Below are positions 8,579 to 16,748 of a DNA stretch of 30,677 nucleotides, in pieces. The translations under genes were made by a program, and so were the position numbers. The first letter of the stretch is position 1. Each line of letters starts with the position of its first letter. A model generated the notes under the pieces. The model searched no databases, was not told where the DNA came from, and saw only the letters and a list, made by a program, of their open reading frames with translations. Origin of the DNA: UBA7398 sp963978235. GTDB taxonomy: Bacteria > Actinomycetota > Actinomycetes > Nanopelagicales > Nanopelagicaceae. Location of the stretch: the NCBI GenBank assembly GCA_963978235.1, contig CAXBQM010000005.1, positions 1-30,677 on the forward strand. The letters are read 5' to 3'.

Positions 8579-11173
8579 TTACGCCTTTGGGAGTGCAGCG
8601 AGTAACGCGGTGATTCGCTCAATCTCTGCGTTACAAAATTCCAACCGCTCGCGAATCTCGGTGACAACTTCCATTGGAGCTTTAGCCATAAAGTTCTCAT
8701 TGTTAAGTTTTACTTCAGCCGTCTTCTTATCTTTCTCGATTGCCGCTAAATCTTTAGTTAATCGCGAACGCTCTGCCCCAACATCAACTGCCCCAGTCAG
8801 ATCAAATTCCACGCTAAAAGCGCCGATTTCTACTTTTGCACTCGGTGCAAAATTTGCCGACGCTGGTTCCAACTTAGTGATAAATCGAATCGAACTTTCA
8901 TAGGCAGCAAGGCCGCCTTCGGTCAATCCACTCAATCGCGCCGCAATCTTTGCTGACGTTTTGATTCCTTGATCATTTCGGAATCGGCGAATCTCAGTAA
9001 TCAACGTTTGAACTTCGCCAACTAACTTGGCTACCGCGCTCTGATCGTGAAGTGGTGCCGCCGACGGCCACTGCGCAACAACTAGTGATTGGCCACCAGT
9101 AAGTGGCTTCCACATCGCTTCCGTAATAAATGGCATCACTGGATGGAGCAAACGCATCAATTGATCAAAAACATGTCCCAAAACTCGCTTTGTTACTTCT
9201 GCCTCCGCGCCACCGCGCGCGAAAATATCTTTCGTCAATTCCAAATACCAATCACAGACATCATCCCAAGCAAAGTGATAGACCGCATCGCACGCTTTTT
9301 GAAATTCAAATGCTTCCAAATTCTTATCTACTTCGACAATTGTTTCATTGAGTCGATTCAAGATCCATTGATTAATATGGTTCACATTCTTAATGTCAGG
9401 TAATTCGCCATTGACATTGGCGCCATTCATCATCGCAAACCGAGCGGCATTCCATAATTTCGTCGCAAAGTTTCGCGAACCAGCAACCCACTCTTCTGCC
9501 AACGCTTGGTCTGTTCCTGGATTTGCACCTCGCGCCAACGTAAAGCGCAACGCATCTGATCCATATTTATCCATGAATTCCAATGGATCAACGGTGTTAC
9601 CGCGAGACTTAGACATTTTCTTTCCGTGCTTATCGCGAACTAAACCGTGTAGTGCAATAGTTCCAAATGGCTCAACGCCATCCATTGCAAAAAGTCCCAT
9701 AATCATCATTCGTGCTACCCAGAAAAATAAAATGTCATAACCGGTAACTAATACAGAGGTTGGATAAAACTTCTTTAAATCATCGGTCTGTTCCGGCCAA
9801 CCTAAAGTCGAAAATGGCCATAACCCAGATGAGAACCATGTATCTAAAACATCGGAATCTTGTGTGTAACCGGCTGGCGCGCTCTCGCCAGGTCCCACAA
9901 CAACCATTTCATCATTTGGTCCATACCAAACTGGAATTCGATGTCCCCACCACAATTGTCGAGAGATACACCAGTCATGCATGTTGTCGACCCAATCAAA
10001 ATATCGTGGTTCCATCTCAACGGGATCAATCTTTACTTTGCCATTGCGCACTGCATCGCCAGCGGCTTTTGCTAGCGGTGCAACTTTGACGAACCATTGT
10101 TTCGATAATCGAGGTTCAACGATTGTTGCGCATCGTTGGCAATGGCCTACCGAATGCTTATAAGGACGTTTCTCCCAACCAATTCGTCCATCGGCGCGAA
10201 GTTGTTCGACTACCGCTTTACGCGCTGTGAATCGATCCATGCCATCAAATTGTGTTCCCGTGCCAGCCATGATGCCTGCTTCATTCATGATGACAACAAA
10301 TGGCACGTTGTGACGCACTGCCATCTCAAAGTCATTGGGATCGTGAGCTGCAGTTACTTTGACAGCACCCGTTCCAAATTCTGGATCGACAATCTCATCG
10401 GCAATAATCGGAATCATTCGATCGACATATGGCAAACGAACCGTCTTGCCAATCATCTCTCGATAGCGTGGATCGTTTGGATTAACCGCTACTGCGCCAT
10501 CACCGAGCATTGTTTCTGGTCGCGTCGTTGCAATCGAAATCTGATTTTCACCCGGATCACCATAGGTAATTTGAACAAATTCACCATCAATTTCTTGATG
10601 TTCAACTTCAATATCAGAGAGCGCAGTAAGACATCGAGGACACCAATTGATAATCCGTTCTGCTCGATAAATTAAACCTTTGTCGTAAAGATTTTTGAAA
10701 ATAGTTAATACTGCTTTGGATAAACCTTCATCCATGGTGAAACGTTCGCGCGTCCAGTCAACCGATGCGCCTAACCGCTTCATTTGATTGAGAATTGATC
10801 CGCCTGATTCGGCTTTCCATTCCCAAACTTTTTTAACAAACTCCTCGCGACCTAAATCGTGGCGTGATTTACCTTGCGCTGCTAATTGCCGCTCCACAAC
10901 ATTTTGCGTTGCAATTCCCGCGTGATCCATGCCAGGCAACCAGAGCGCTTCAAAACCTTTCATCCGTTTCATACGAATTAATGAATCTTGAATTGTCATA
11001 TCGAGGGCATGGCCGATATGCAGACTGCCCGTCACATTGGGTGGCGGAATAACAATGGTGAAAGGTTTTTTATCAGAGCGTGGATTTGCGGTGAAGTACC
11101 CAGCTTTAAGCCATCCGTCGTAAAGCGCACCTTCGATATCAGAAGGTGTGAAACTTGATGGCAACTCAGTCAT
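8579..11173 (-). CDS. valS: Valyl-tRNA synthetase
   Basis: Class I aminoacyl-tRNA synthetase of 864 residues that charges tRNA-Val and hydrolyses misactivated threonine. The HIGH motif is at 52-55 in PPNVTGSLHIGHALD, and KMSKS at 519-523. Two CxxC pairs (C178/C181 in NWCPRC and C345/C348 in HCQRC) fit a zinc site, as in the class Ia group. The editing domain includes TTRPETMLGD (216-225). The C-terminal 60 residues are a coiled coil rich in Lys/Glu that binds the tRNA elbow. Length is typical. No Shine-Dalgarno sequence is evident; the candidate -10 TAGACT lies ten bases before the ATG. Confidence 0.97.
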   Translation of the reverse strand: MTELPSSFTPSDIEGALYDGWLKAGYFTANPRSDKKPFTIVIPPPNVTGSLHIGHALDMTIQDSLIRMKRMKGFEALWLPGMDHAGIATQNVVERQLAAQGKSRHDLGREEFVKKVWEWKAESGGSILNQMKRLGASVDWTRERFTMDEGLSKAVLTIFKNLYDKGLIYRAERIINWCPRCLTALSDIEVEHQEIDGEFVQITYGDPGENQISIATTRPETMLGDGAVAVNPNDPRYREMIGKTVRLPYVDRMIPIIADEIVDPEFGTGAVKVTAAHDPNDFEMAVRHNVPFVVIMNEAGIMAGTGTQFDGMDRFTARKAVVEQLRADGRIGWEKRPYKHSVGHCQRCATIVEPRLSKQWFVKVAPLAKAAGDAVRNGKVKIDPVEMEPRYFDWVDNMHDWCISRQLWWGHRIPVWYGPNDEMVVVGPGESAPAGYTQDSDVLDTWFSSGLWPFSTLGWPEQTDDLKKFYPTSVLVTGYDILFFWVARMMIMGLFAMDGVEPFGTIALHGLVRDKHGKKMSKSRGNTVDPLEFMDKYGSDALRFTLARGANPGTDQALAEEWVAGSRNFATKLWNAARFAMMNGANVNGELPDIKNVNHINQWILNRLNETIVEVDKNLEAFEFQKACDAVYHFAWDDVCDWYLELTKDIFARGGAEAEVTKRVLGHVFDQLMRLLHPVMPFITEAMWKPLTGGQSLVVAQWPSAAPLHDQSAVAKLVGEVQTLITEIRRFRNDQGIKTSAKIAARLSGLTEGGLAAYESSIRFITKLEPASANFAPSAKVEIGAFSVEFDLTGAVDVGAERSRLTKDLAAIEKDKKTAEVKLNNENFMAKAPMEVVTEIRERLEFCNAEIERITALLAALPKA

Positions 11174-11180
11174 AAGGTGA

Positions 11181-11189
11181 CGAAGTCTA
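11181..11189 (-). promoter_or_regulatory. Candidate valS -10 box (TAGACTTCG)
   Basis: TAGACT (minus strand, 11189-11184) lies ten bases before the valS ATG, in the 18-base gap after clpX. It would give a leader of only a few bases. The same TAGACTT string occurs ahead of tRNA-Pro and tRNA-Arg in this window, which raises its credibility. A weak TTCGGA could be the -35, 18 bases further up inside clpX. Confidence 0.35.
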
Positions 11190-11191
11190 GA

Positions 11192-12478
11192 TTAAGCGGA
11201 CTTCTCTTCCGAACGCTTAGAAGAACGCTTCGGCGTTGTGATGCCACGTTCAACATATGTTGGCGCAACATGGTTTTCGACAACTTCCGGCGTCACAATG
11301 ACTTTGCCGATCTCTTTTTTGCCTGGCACTTCATACATCACTGGCAGAAGTACTTCTTCCATAATCGCGCGGAGACCACGTGCGCCGGTGCCACGCTTGA
11401 TCGCTTGATCTGCAATGACATTGAGCGCCTCTTCAGTAATTTCTAGTTCCACATCATCCATTTCAAAGAGGTGTTGATACTGCTTCACCAACGCATTCTT
11501 TGGTTCAGTAAGAATTTGCAACAAGGCCGGGCGATCGAGATTTTCAACGCTCGTAACAATCGGAAGTCGACCAATAAATTCCGGGATCATGCCGAACTTC
11601 AAGAGATCTTCTGGCATGACATCGGCAAAGTGATCAATTGCCTTCTTCTCTTCAAGGGATTGCAGCGTTGCATTAAAACCAACGCCAGCTTTGCCTTTTC
11701 GATTTTCAATAATTTTTTCCAAGCCGGCAAATGCGCCACCAACAATGAAGAGGACATTTGTCGTATCAATTTGAATGAACTCTTGATGTGGGTGCTTTCG
11801 ACCACCTTGTGGTGGAACGGACGCAGTTGTTCCTTCAAGAATTTTCAAGAGCGCTTGCTGAACACCTTCACCAGAAACATCGCGAGTGATAGATGGGTTC
11901 TCGCTCTTGCGTGCAACTTTATCGATTTCGTCGATATAGATAATTCCTGTTTCAGCTTTCTTCACATCGAAATCTGCTGCTTGAATAAGTTTGAGCAGAA
12001 TATTTTCTACGTCTTCGCCAACATATCCAGCTTCGGTGAGCGCTGTGGCATCAGCGATTGCAAACGGTACATTCAACATTCGCGCCAAAGTTTGCGCGAG
12101 CAGAGTTTTTCCAGAACCAGTTGGACCAAGTAACAAGATATTGCTCTTTGCTAACTCGACTCCATCTTCCCGACGACCATCGCCAGCTTTAATTCGCTTG
12201 TAGTGGTTATAAACAGCGACCGAGAGCGATTTCTTTGCGCGTTCTTGTCCGATCACATATTGATCGAGAAATTCATAAATTTCATTTGGTTTTGGCAGTT
12301 CTTGCAGGCCGAGCGATGTACTTTCATTTAATTCATCTTCAATAATCTCGTTGCAGAGATCAATACATTCATCACAGATATATACGCCTGGACCGGCAAT
12401 TAATTTCTTTACTTGCTTCTGGGTCTTGCCACAGAAGGAACACTTCAGCAGGTCACCGCTTTCACCGATGCGAGTCAC
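11192..12478 (-). CDS. clpX: ClpX, ATP-dependent unfoldase subunit of Clp protease
   Basis: AAA+ unfoldase of 428 residues that recognises tagged or damaged proteins and threads them into ClpP. The N-terminal zinc domain has C13/C16 and C35/C38. Walker A is GPTGSGKT (118-125), Walker B IIYIDEID (179-186), and pore loop GYVG (151-154). The ClpP-docking tripeptide appears as VGF (266-268, in KAGVGFNA) rather than the IGF of E. coli, a common variant. The start is GTG, set by AAGGA six bases upstream; an ATG in between is out of frame and closes at once. The C-terminus is basic and Ser-rich (TTPKRSSKRSEEKSA). The MFS gene lies between it and clpP2. Confidence 0.97.
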   Translation of the reverse strand: MTRIGESGDLLKCSFCGKTQKQVKKLIAGPGVYICDECIDLCNEIIEDELNESTSLGLQELPKPNEIYEFLDQYVIGQERAKKSLSVAVYNHYKRIKAGDGRREDGVELAKSNILLLGPTGSGKTLLAQTLARMLNVPFAIADATALTEAGYVGEDVENILLKLIQAADFDVKKAETGIIYIDEIDKVARKSENPSITRDVSGEGVQQALLKILEGTTASVPPQGGRKHPHQEFIQIDTTNVLFIVGGAFAGLEKIIENRKGKAGVGFNATLQSLEEKKAIDHFADVMPEDLLKFGMIPEFIGRLPIVTSVENLDRPALLQILTEPKNALVKQYQHLFEMDDVELEITEEALNVIADQAIKRGTGARGLRAIMEEVLLPVMYEVPGKKEIGKVIVTPEVVENHVAPTYVERGITTPKRSSKRSEEKSA

Positions 12479-12556
12479 GACATTCCTTCTCTCTATCCCG
12501 TGGGGAATTGTTTCGGGAGTAGGTAAATCGTAGAGAAATCGGTCAGCAGAAGTCGG

Positions 12557-13789
12557 TTAATTCTGTTCGCTTACAGAGGAATTAACCTCTGGCGTCTTCA
12601 ATCTCGTCACACCGGGAACTGCCAAAACTGCCAACCCAGTCACGATATGGAAAGCCACAACAAAAATAAGAACGTTTCGGATTCCAAACGCTTCAGTCGT
12701 AGGACCAGCAAGCGCCATTCCTAATGGCAACAATGAGAGCGAACCCATGTGATCAACTGAGAAGACTCGACCTTGTAACTCTTGCGGCACTTCTCGTTGA
12801 ATTGCGGTTGACCAATAAATACCAAATGGTTCAGTGGATGCGCCTAAAACAAAATAGGCAAAGATCACCCACCAACTTGCAAATGGAAACGCTAAAGCAA
12901 GTGGACCAACTGCAAAAAATAACCATGCAATTACCGATACTAAACCTGGTCTATTTGATTTGATGCGCGCCCACACCAGTGCAGAAACTGCGCCACCTAT
13001 CCCCGCCGCCGCTGATGCCGCCGCAAAAGTAAAGTTCCCCTCAAATTCACTCTTGGTGACAACGGGCAACATCACCGATTCAACTCCAATGACAACCATC
13101 AATTGCACCGCCGCCATCACAATGATTGCGGCTACCCATGGCATGTTTCGTACCGTTCTAATCCCTTCGGCAAAATCTGCAAAGAAGGAATTACTCTGCG
13201 GTTTGCTTTCAATTGCTCCTTCCTTTAATGGAAAGAGCAACGCTGTACCAATGAGAAAACCCACAGCAGTAATCAAAAATGTTTTATGACTTCCTACAAG
13301 TGCAACAAATAAACCGCCAATTGCCGGGCCAAGAATTGAACCAACTCGCGCAGTAACACTTCGCAACGCATTTCCTGCTGGTAATAACTCATTAGGCAGA
13401 AGACTTGGCAAGATCGCTGCTGAAGCCGGCATTCCTAACGCTTCCCCAGTTCCCATTAAGAAAACTATTACTGCAAGTGTCCACGTTGGAAGTCCAGCAG
13501 TTGTGACGAGAAAGAGCGCTAAGGTCAGAAAACCTCGAGTGACATCAGCAATAATCATGATGTATTTGCGTTTGAATCGATCCGCCCACACACCACCAAA
13601 ACCTGCAAGGACTACGCCAGAAAGAATTCGTGAAGCAAGAATCAACCCTAAAGTTGTTGCATTTCCACCTTCATCGAGCACTGTAACCGCAAGTGCAATC
13701 GGAAATGCTGCAGCACCAATTGTGACAAGAAATCCCGAAAGCCAAAGCAGAACAAAACTCGGATGAGCAAAGAGCCGCGAGTTTTGCAC
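12557..13789 (-). CDS. Major facilitator superfamily exporter (EntS-like, MFS_3 type)
   Basis: Membrane transporter of 410 residues with about twelve hydrophobic helices. The MFS loop motif A appears as GGVWADRFKRKY (65-76). The overall pattern, including a long middle loop (about 200-215, KEGAIESKPQSN), resembles the MFS_3 group that includes enterobactin exporter EntS and drug-efflux relatives; substrate cannot be inferred. The start is GTG without a clear ribosome site, 36 bases after the clpP2 stop, and 78 bases separate its stop from clpX. It therefore lies within the clpP1-clpP2-clpX block, where these genes are usually contiguous. Base use looks like its neighbours. Confidence 0.85.
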   Translation of the reverse strand: MQNSRLFAHPSFVLLWLSGFLVTIGAAAFPIALAVTVLDEGGNATTLGLILASRILSGVVLAGFGGVWADRFKRKYIMIIADVTRGFLTLALFLVTTAGLPTWTLAVIVFLMGTGEALGMPASAAILPSLLPNELLPAGNALRSVTARVGSILGPAIGGLFVALVGSHKTFLITAVGFLIGTALLFPLKEGAIESKPQSNSFFADFAEGIRTVRNMPWVAAIIVMAAVQLMVVIGVESVMLPVVTKSEFEGNFTFAAASAAAGIGGAVSALVWARIKSNRPGLVSVIAWLFFAVGPLALAFPFASWWVIFAYFVLGASTEPFGIYWSTAIQREVPQELQGRVFSVDHMGSLSLLPLGMALAGPTTEAFGIRNVLIFVVAFHIVTGLAVLAVPGVTRLKTPEVNSSVSEQN

Positions 13790-13825
13790 TACAAAGTTTC
13801 TTAAAGGACCGTGAAGAAAAGCGCT

Positions 13826-14455
13826 TTACTTCTTCGAAGTAGCTTTACGGCTCGCCAAGATTTGATCAATCAAGCCATATTCCACTGCTTCATTTGCAGT
13901 AAGAATTTTGTCTCGCTCAATATCTTTAGCAATATCTTCTTTTGGCTTTGAGGAATGCTTTGACAACATCTCTTCCAAAAGCGCTCGCATACGAAGAACT
14001 TCTTTCGCTTGAATTTCGATATCCGAACCTTGTCCGCCACCTTCTGAATATGGTTGGTGAATAAGAATTCGTGAGTGCTCCAGCGCATAACGCTTTCCTT
14101 TTGTACCGCCAGCTAAGAGAACTGCCGCTGCTGATGCCGCTTGACCTAAACAGATTGTCATCACATCTGGGCGAACGAATTGCATCGTGTCATAAATTGC
14201 AGTGAGCGCTGTAAACGATCCACCAGGCGAATTGATATACATCATGATGTCGCGATCTGGATCCATTGATTCCAACGTCAACAACTGCGCCATCACATCG
14301 TTTGCAACGGTGTCATCGATTGCTTGGCCTAAGAAAATAATTCGCTCTTCAAAGAGCTTGGTATAAGGATCAAGTCGCTTGTAACCATAAGTTGTGCGTT
14401 CTTCAATTGTTGGAAGAACATAACGTGCGGTGTGGTTTAAAGGATTGGAATTCAT
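13826..14455 (-). CDS. clpP2: ATP-dependent Clp protease proteolytic subunit ClpP2
   Basis: Serine peptidase of 209 residues, one of the paired ClpP subunits of actinobacteria that assemble with ClpP1 into a mixed double ring. The catalytic triad is Ser108 (GQAASAA), His133 (LIHQPY) and Asp182 (IERD). The MYINSPGGS handle/oxyanion region (72-80) is intact. The frame is open upstream into clpP1, but ATG 14455-14453 is chosen because it overlaps the clpP1 stop as ATGA and gives a family-like N-terminus (NHTARYVLPTIEERT). Translation is probably coupled to clpP1. The tail is Lys/Ser rich. Confidence 0.96.
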   Translation of the reverse strand: MNSNPLNHTARYVLPTIEERTTYGYKRLDPYTKLFEERIIFLGQAIDDTVANDVMAQLLTLESMDPDRDIMMYINSPGGSFTALTAIYDTMQFVRPDVMTICLGQAASAAAVLLAGGTKGKRYALEHSRILIHQPYSEGGGQGSDIEIQAKEVLRMRALLEEMLSKHSSKPKEDIAKDIERDKILTANEAVEYGLIDQILASRKATSKK

Positions 14456-15033
14456 CGCGCTGTTCCTCCGCTTCCTGAAACTTGTCCGGCTGATTTGACC
14501 ACGTGATCCACGAATCCGTATTCCTTCGCTTCTTCCGCGGTAAACCAACGATCGCGATCTGAATCAGCAGTGATGTTCTCAATCTTCTGACCAGTATGCA
14601 TCGCAATTAACTCTGCCATTGTCTTCTTTGTATGAGACATCTGCTCTGCCTGAATCTTGATATCACTTGCAGTTCCACCAATTCCGCCTGATGGTTGGTG
14701 CATCATGATGCGCGCATGTGGCAACGCATATCGCTTACCTGGCGCGCCGGCACATAACAAGAATTGACCCATCGATGCTGCAAGTCCCATTGCCACCGTT
14801 GCAACATCATTTTTGATGTATTGCATCGTGTCATAGATCGCCATACCAGCGGTGACAGATCCACCTGGTGAATTGATATACAAATAAATATCTTTATTGG
14901 GATCCTCAGCCGCAAGGAGCAACATCTGGGCGGCGATTGCATTCGCCATCGAATCTTCCACGACCGATCCAAGGAAAATAATTCGTTCCTTTAGTAATCG
15001 GTTATAAACCTGATCATCTAAACCAAGCTCCAC
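14452..15033 (-). CDS. clpP1: ATP-dependent Clp protease proteolytic subunit ClpP1
   Basis: Serine peptidase of 193 residues. Ser87 (GLAASMGQ), His112 (MMHQPSG) and Asp161 (SDRD) form the triad, and YINSPGGS lies at 52-59. The frame could start at TTG 15051, but a full AGGAGG lies inside that reading and points to GTG 15033-15031. That start gives MELGLDDQVYNRLLKERIIFLG and is preferred. The stop overlaps the clpP2 ATG. A ClgR-like operator lies about 115 bases upstream, between this gene and tig, so the pair is likely induced by protein stress. Confidence 0.95.
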   Translation of the reverse strand: MELGLDDQVYNRLLKERIIFLGSVVEDSMANAIAAQMLLLAAEDPNKDIYLYINSPGGSVTAGMAIYDTMQYIKNDVATVAMGLAASMGQFLLCAGAPGKRYALPHARIMMHQPSGGIGGTASDIKIQAEQMSHTKKTMAELIAMHTGQKIENITADSDRDRWFTAEEAKEYGFVDHVVKSAGQVSGSGGTAR

Positions 15034-15037
15034 AACG

Positions 15038-15043
15038 CCTCCT
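15038..15043 (-). promoter_or_regulatory. Ribosome binding site that decides the clpP1 start
   Basis: A perfect AGGAGG on the minus strand, four bases ahead of GTG 15033-15031. An upstream in-frame TTG at 15051 would place this site inside the coding region and has no ribosome site of its own. Confidence 0.7.
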
Positions 15044-15105
15044 GGGTGCAACTGAACTCACTTTGAGAATTTCTACTAGTAAAGACCCTAACAATGATTA
15101 GCGCG

Positions 15106-15121
15106 AATTGCTTCCGCAATT
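15106..15121. repeat. Short inverted repeat between tig and clpP1
   Basis: AATTGC and GCAATT form a 6-bp stem around the tetraloop TTCC. There is no uridine run on either side, so it does not look like an intrinsic terminator. It lies between the ClgR-like site and clpP1 and could sit within the promoter or leader. Confidence 0.35.
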
Positions 15122-15147
15122 TCCCGAAAAGATCGAAAATCAGCCGA

Positions 15148-15166
15148 TGTTCGCTCTAAGCGGAGC
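15148..15166 (-). promoter_or_regulatory. Candidate ClgR operator upstream of clpP1P2
   Basis: Read on the minus strand the site contains CGCTTAGAGCGAAC. Compared with the published ClgR motif WNNWCGCYNANRGCGWWS as I remember it, 12 of the 14 constrained positions match; the two misses are the outer W positions on the 5' side. The CGC-5-GCG spacing and orientation are right. It lies just after the tig stop and roughly 115 bases before the clpP1 start. ClgR is the known actinobacterial activator of clpP1P2. No clgR gene is in this window. Confidence 0.5.
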
Positions 15167-15168
15167 GG

Positions 15169-16464
15169 TTACTCGGCAGCAGCTTCACTCTCTTCGGCTG
15201 GCTTAGGGCGGAGCGCCTCGAGATCAACAGTTCTTCCCGACGCATCAATCACTTTTACTCGCTCAAGTGCAACCGCAAGTGCTTTGGTTCTCGTCACATC
15301 CGCAACCAGGGTTGAGACCTGTCCGGATTTTTGAATCTCTTGAATGAATTGCTCGGGTGCCATTCCATATCGTGCAGCAGAGCGAACCAAATACTCGGTC
15401 ATTTCCATATCCGTTATTTGCACTTCTTCTTTCCGCACAATCGCATCCAGAATGAAATCAGTAGAAATGCTCTTCTTAATCTCTTCGGTTACCTCGGCGC
15501 GATGAGTATCGTCATCAAGGCGATTTTCTTTCTCAAGGTGTGCGTTCACTTCTTCTTCAATAATTCCTTCAGGAACTGGCACATTCATGGTTTCAATCAA
15601 TTGCTGGACAAGTAAATCCCGTGCTTGCGCACCTTGTTCCATTGCTTTGAGGCGTGTTAAACGTTCACGAGTGTCTTTTTGCAACTCTTCCAACGTATCA
15701 AATTCGCTTGCCAATTTTGCAAATTCATCATTGAGTTCAGGCAATTCACGAACCTTCACGGCCTGCACAGTCACTTTAATATCGCCGCTTTGTCCCTCTT
15801 CCATACCCACTAATGGCGCATTGAAAGTTTTGGATTCGCTGACTTTCATTCCGACAAGGACTTCATCGAGTCCGACAATCATCTTCTTACTTCCAACTTC
15901 GTAAGAAATTCCGTTGGCAGAGCCACCATCTATTTCTTTTCCATCGACGCTTGCAAGTAAGTCCATAGAGACAAAATCGCCATCTTCAACGGTCTTCTCT
16001 ACGGTATTCAATGTTCCAAATCGCTTACGTAATTCGTCTACTTGCTCAGCAACATCTTTATCTGTTACTTCTACATCGTCGACTTTAACTTCTAAAGATG
16101 CAAAATCAGGAAGAGTAATTTCCGGTCGAATCTCAACTTCAACGGTGAATGAAACCGCCTTGTTATCCTCTAAAGAAGTGATATCTACGGCTGGACGACC
16201 AATCGGAAGAACATCATGTTCGCGAGTTACTTGCGAATAAAAAGTTGGAAGCGCCGAATTAATCGCTTCATCCAACACTGCCGCACGTCCCACTCGCTGA
16301 TCGATAAGTGCAGCTGGAACTTTTCCTTTTCTGAAACCTGGGATTACTACCTTCTCCGAGATTGTTTGATACGCCGTTTTTACATGAGGCTCTAATTCTT
16401 TGAAATCAACATCGATAGAAATTCGAACTCGTGTAGGTGAGAGTGTTTCGACAGCGCTTTTCAC
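15169..16464 (-). CDS. tig: Trigger factor (ribosome-associated chaperone)
   Basis: Chaperone of 431 residues that binds the ribosome at the exit tunnel and shields nascent chains. The ribosome-docking signature GFRKGKVP is at 43-50. The FKBP-type prolyl isomerase domain follows (about 150-245, with VEDGDFVSMDLL and KTFNAPLVGME), then the helical C-terminal arms. The last residues are acidic (KPAEESEAAAE). The start is GTG with GAAGGAGAT six bases upstream. It precedes clpP1-clpP2 on the same strand, the usual actinobacterial order linking folding and degradation. About 135 bases and the ClgR-like site separate it from clpP1, so the two may be transcribed separately. Confidence 0.96.
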   Translation of the reverse strand: MKSAVETLSPTRVRISIDVDFKELEPHVKTAYQTISEKVVIPGFRKGKVPAALIDQRVGRAAVLDEAINSALPTFYSQVTREHDVLPIGRPAVDITSLEDNKAVSFTVEVEIRPEITLPDFASLEVKVDDVEVTDKDVAEQVDELRKRFGTLNTVEKTVEDGDFVSMDLLASVDGKEIDGGSANGISYEVGSKKMIVGLDEVLVGMKVSESKTFNAPLVGMEEGQSGDIKVTVQAVKVRELPELNDEFAKLASEFDTLEELQKDTRERLTRLKAMEQGAQARDLLVQQLIETMNVPVPEGIIEEEVNAHLEKENRLDDDTHRAEVTEEIKKSISTDFILDAIVRKEEVQITDMEMTEYLVRSAARYGMAPEQFIQEIQKSGQVSTLVADVTRTKALAVALERVKVIDASGRTVDLEALRPKPAEESEAAAE

Positions 16465-16490
16465 GGATCTCCTTCAGGGTTTTTAATTTC

Positions 16491-16566
16491 TGGTCGGGGC
16501 GGAGAGACTCGAACTCTCGATCTCTTGCTCCCAAAGCAAGCGCGCTAGCCACTACGCTACGCCCCG
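16491..16566 (-). tRNA. tRNA-Pro (anticodon UGG)
   Basis: Complete cloverleaf of 76 bases including an encoded CCA. The acceptor CGGGGCG pairs fully with CGCCCCG. The anticodon loop TTTGGGA carries TGG at 34-36 on a 5-bp stem (CTTGC/GCAAG). The T arm is GAGAG-TTCGAGT-CTCTC. It lies 26 bases before the tig start on the same strand, leaving little room for a separate tig promoter, so tig may be read from the tRNA promoter. Confidence 0.95.
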
Positions 16567-16577
16567 CGGCGCAGGCG

Positions 16578-16586
16578 CAAAGTCTA
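16578..16586 (-). promoter_or_regulatory. Candidate tRNA-Pro -10 box (TAGACTTTG)
   Basis: TAGACT (minus strand, 16586-16581) ends 14 bases before the mature 5' end of tRNA-Pro, which would give a leader of about eight bases. It fits TAnnnT. A weak TTAGAA lies 17 bases upstream as a possible -35. The motif is shared with valS and tRNA-Arg. Confidence 0.4.
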
Positions 16587-16666
16587 GACGAGAATTTTCC
16601 AACTTCTAACCGCACGAGATACCTTATGCCCCTCGCAGAAGTTGCCTTCCACGAGGAGCAAAAAAT

Positions 16667-16740
<74 letters not shown>

Positions 16741-16748
16741 CATCTTTA

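Noticed and set aside
14456..14548. Upstream extension of clpP2 to an earlier start
   Set aside because: The extra 31 residues lie in the clpP1 gene, are basic and unlike the family, and the ATGA overlap gives a normal start.
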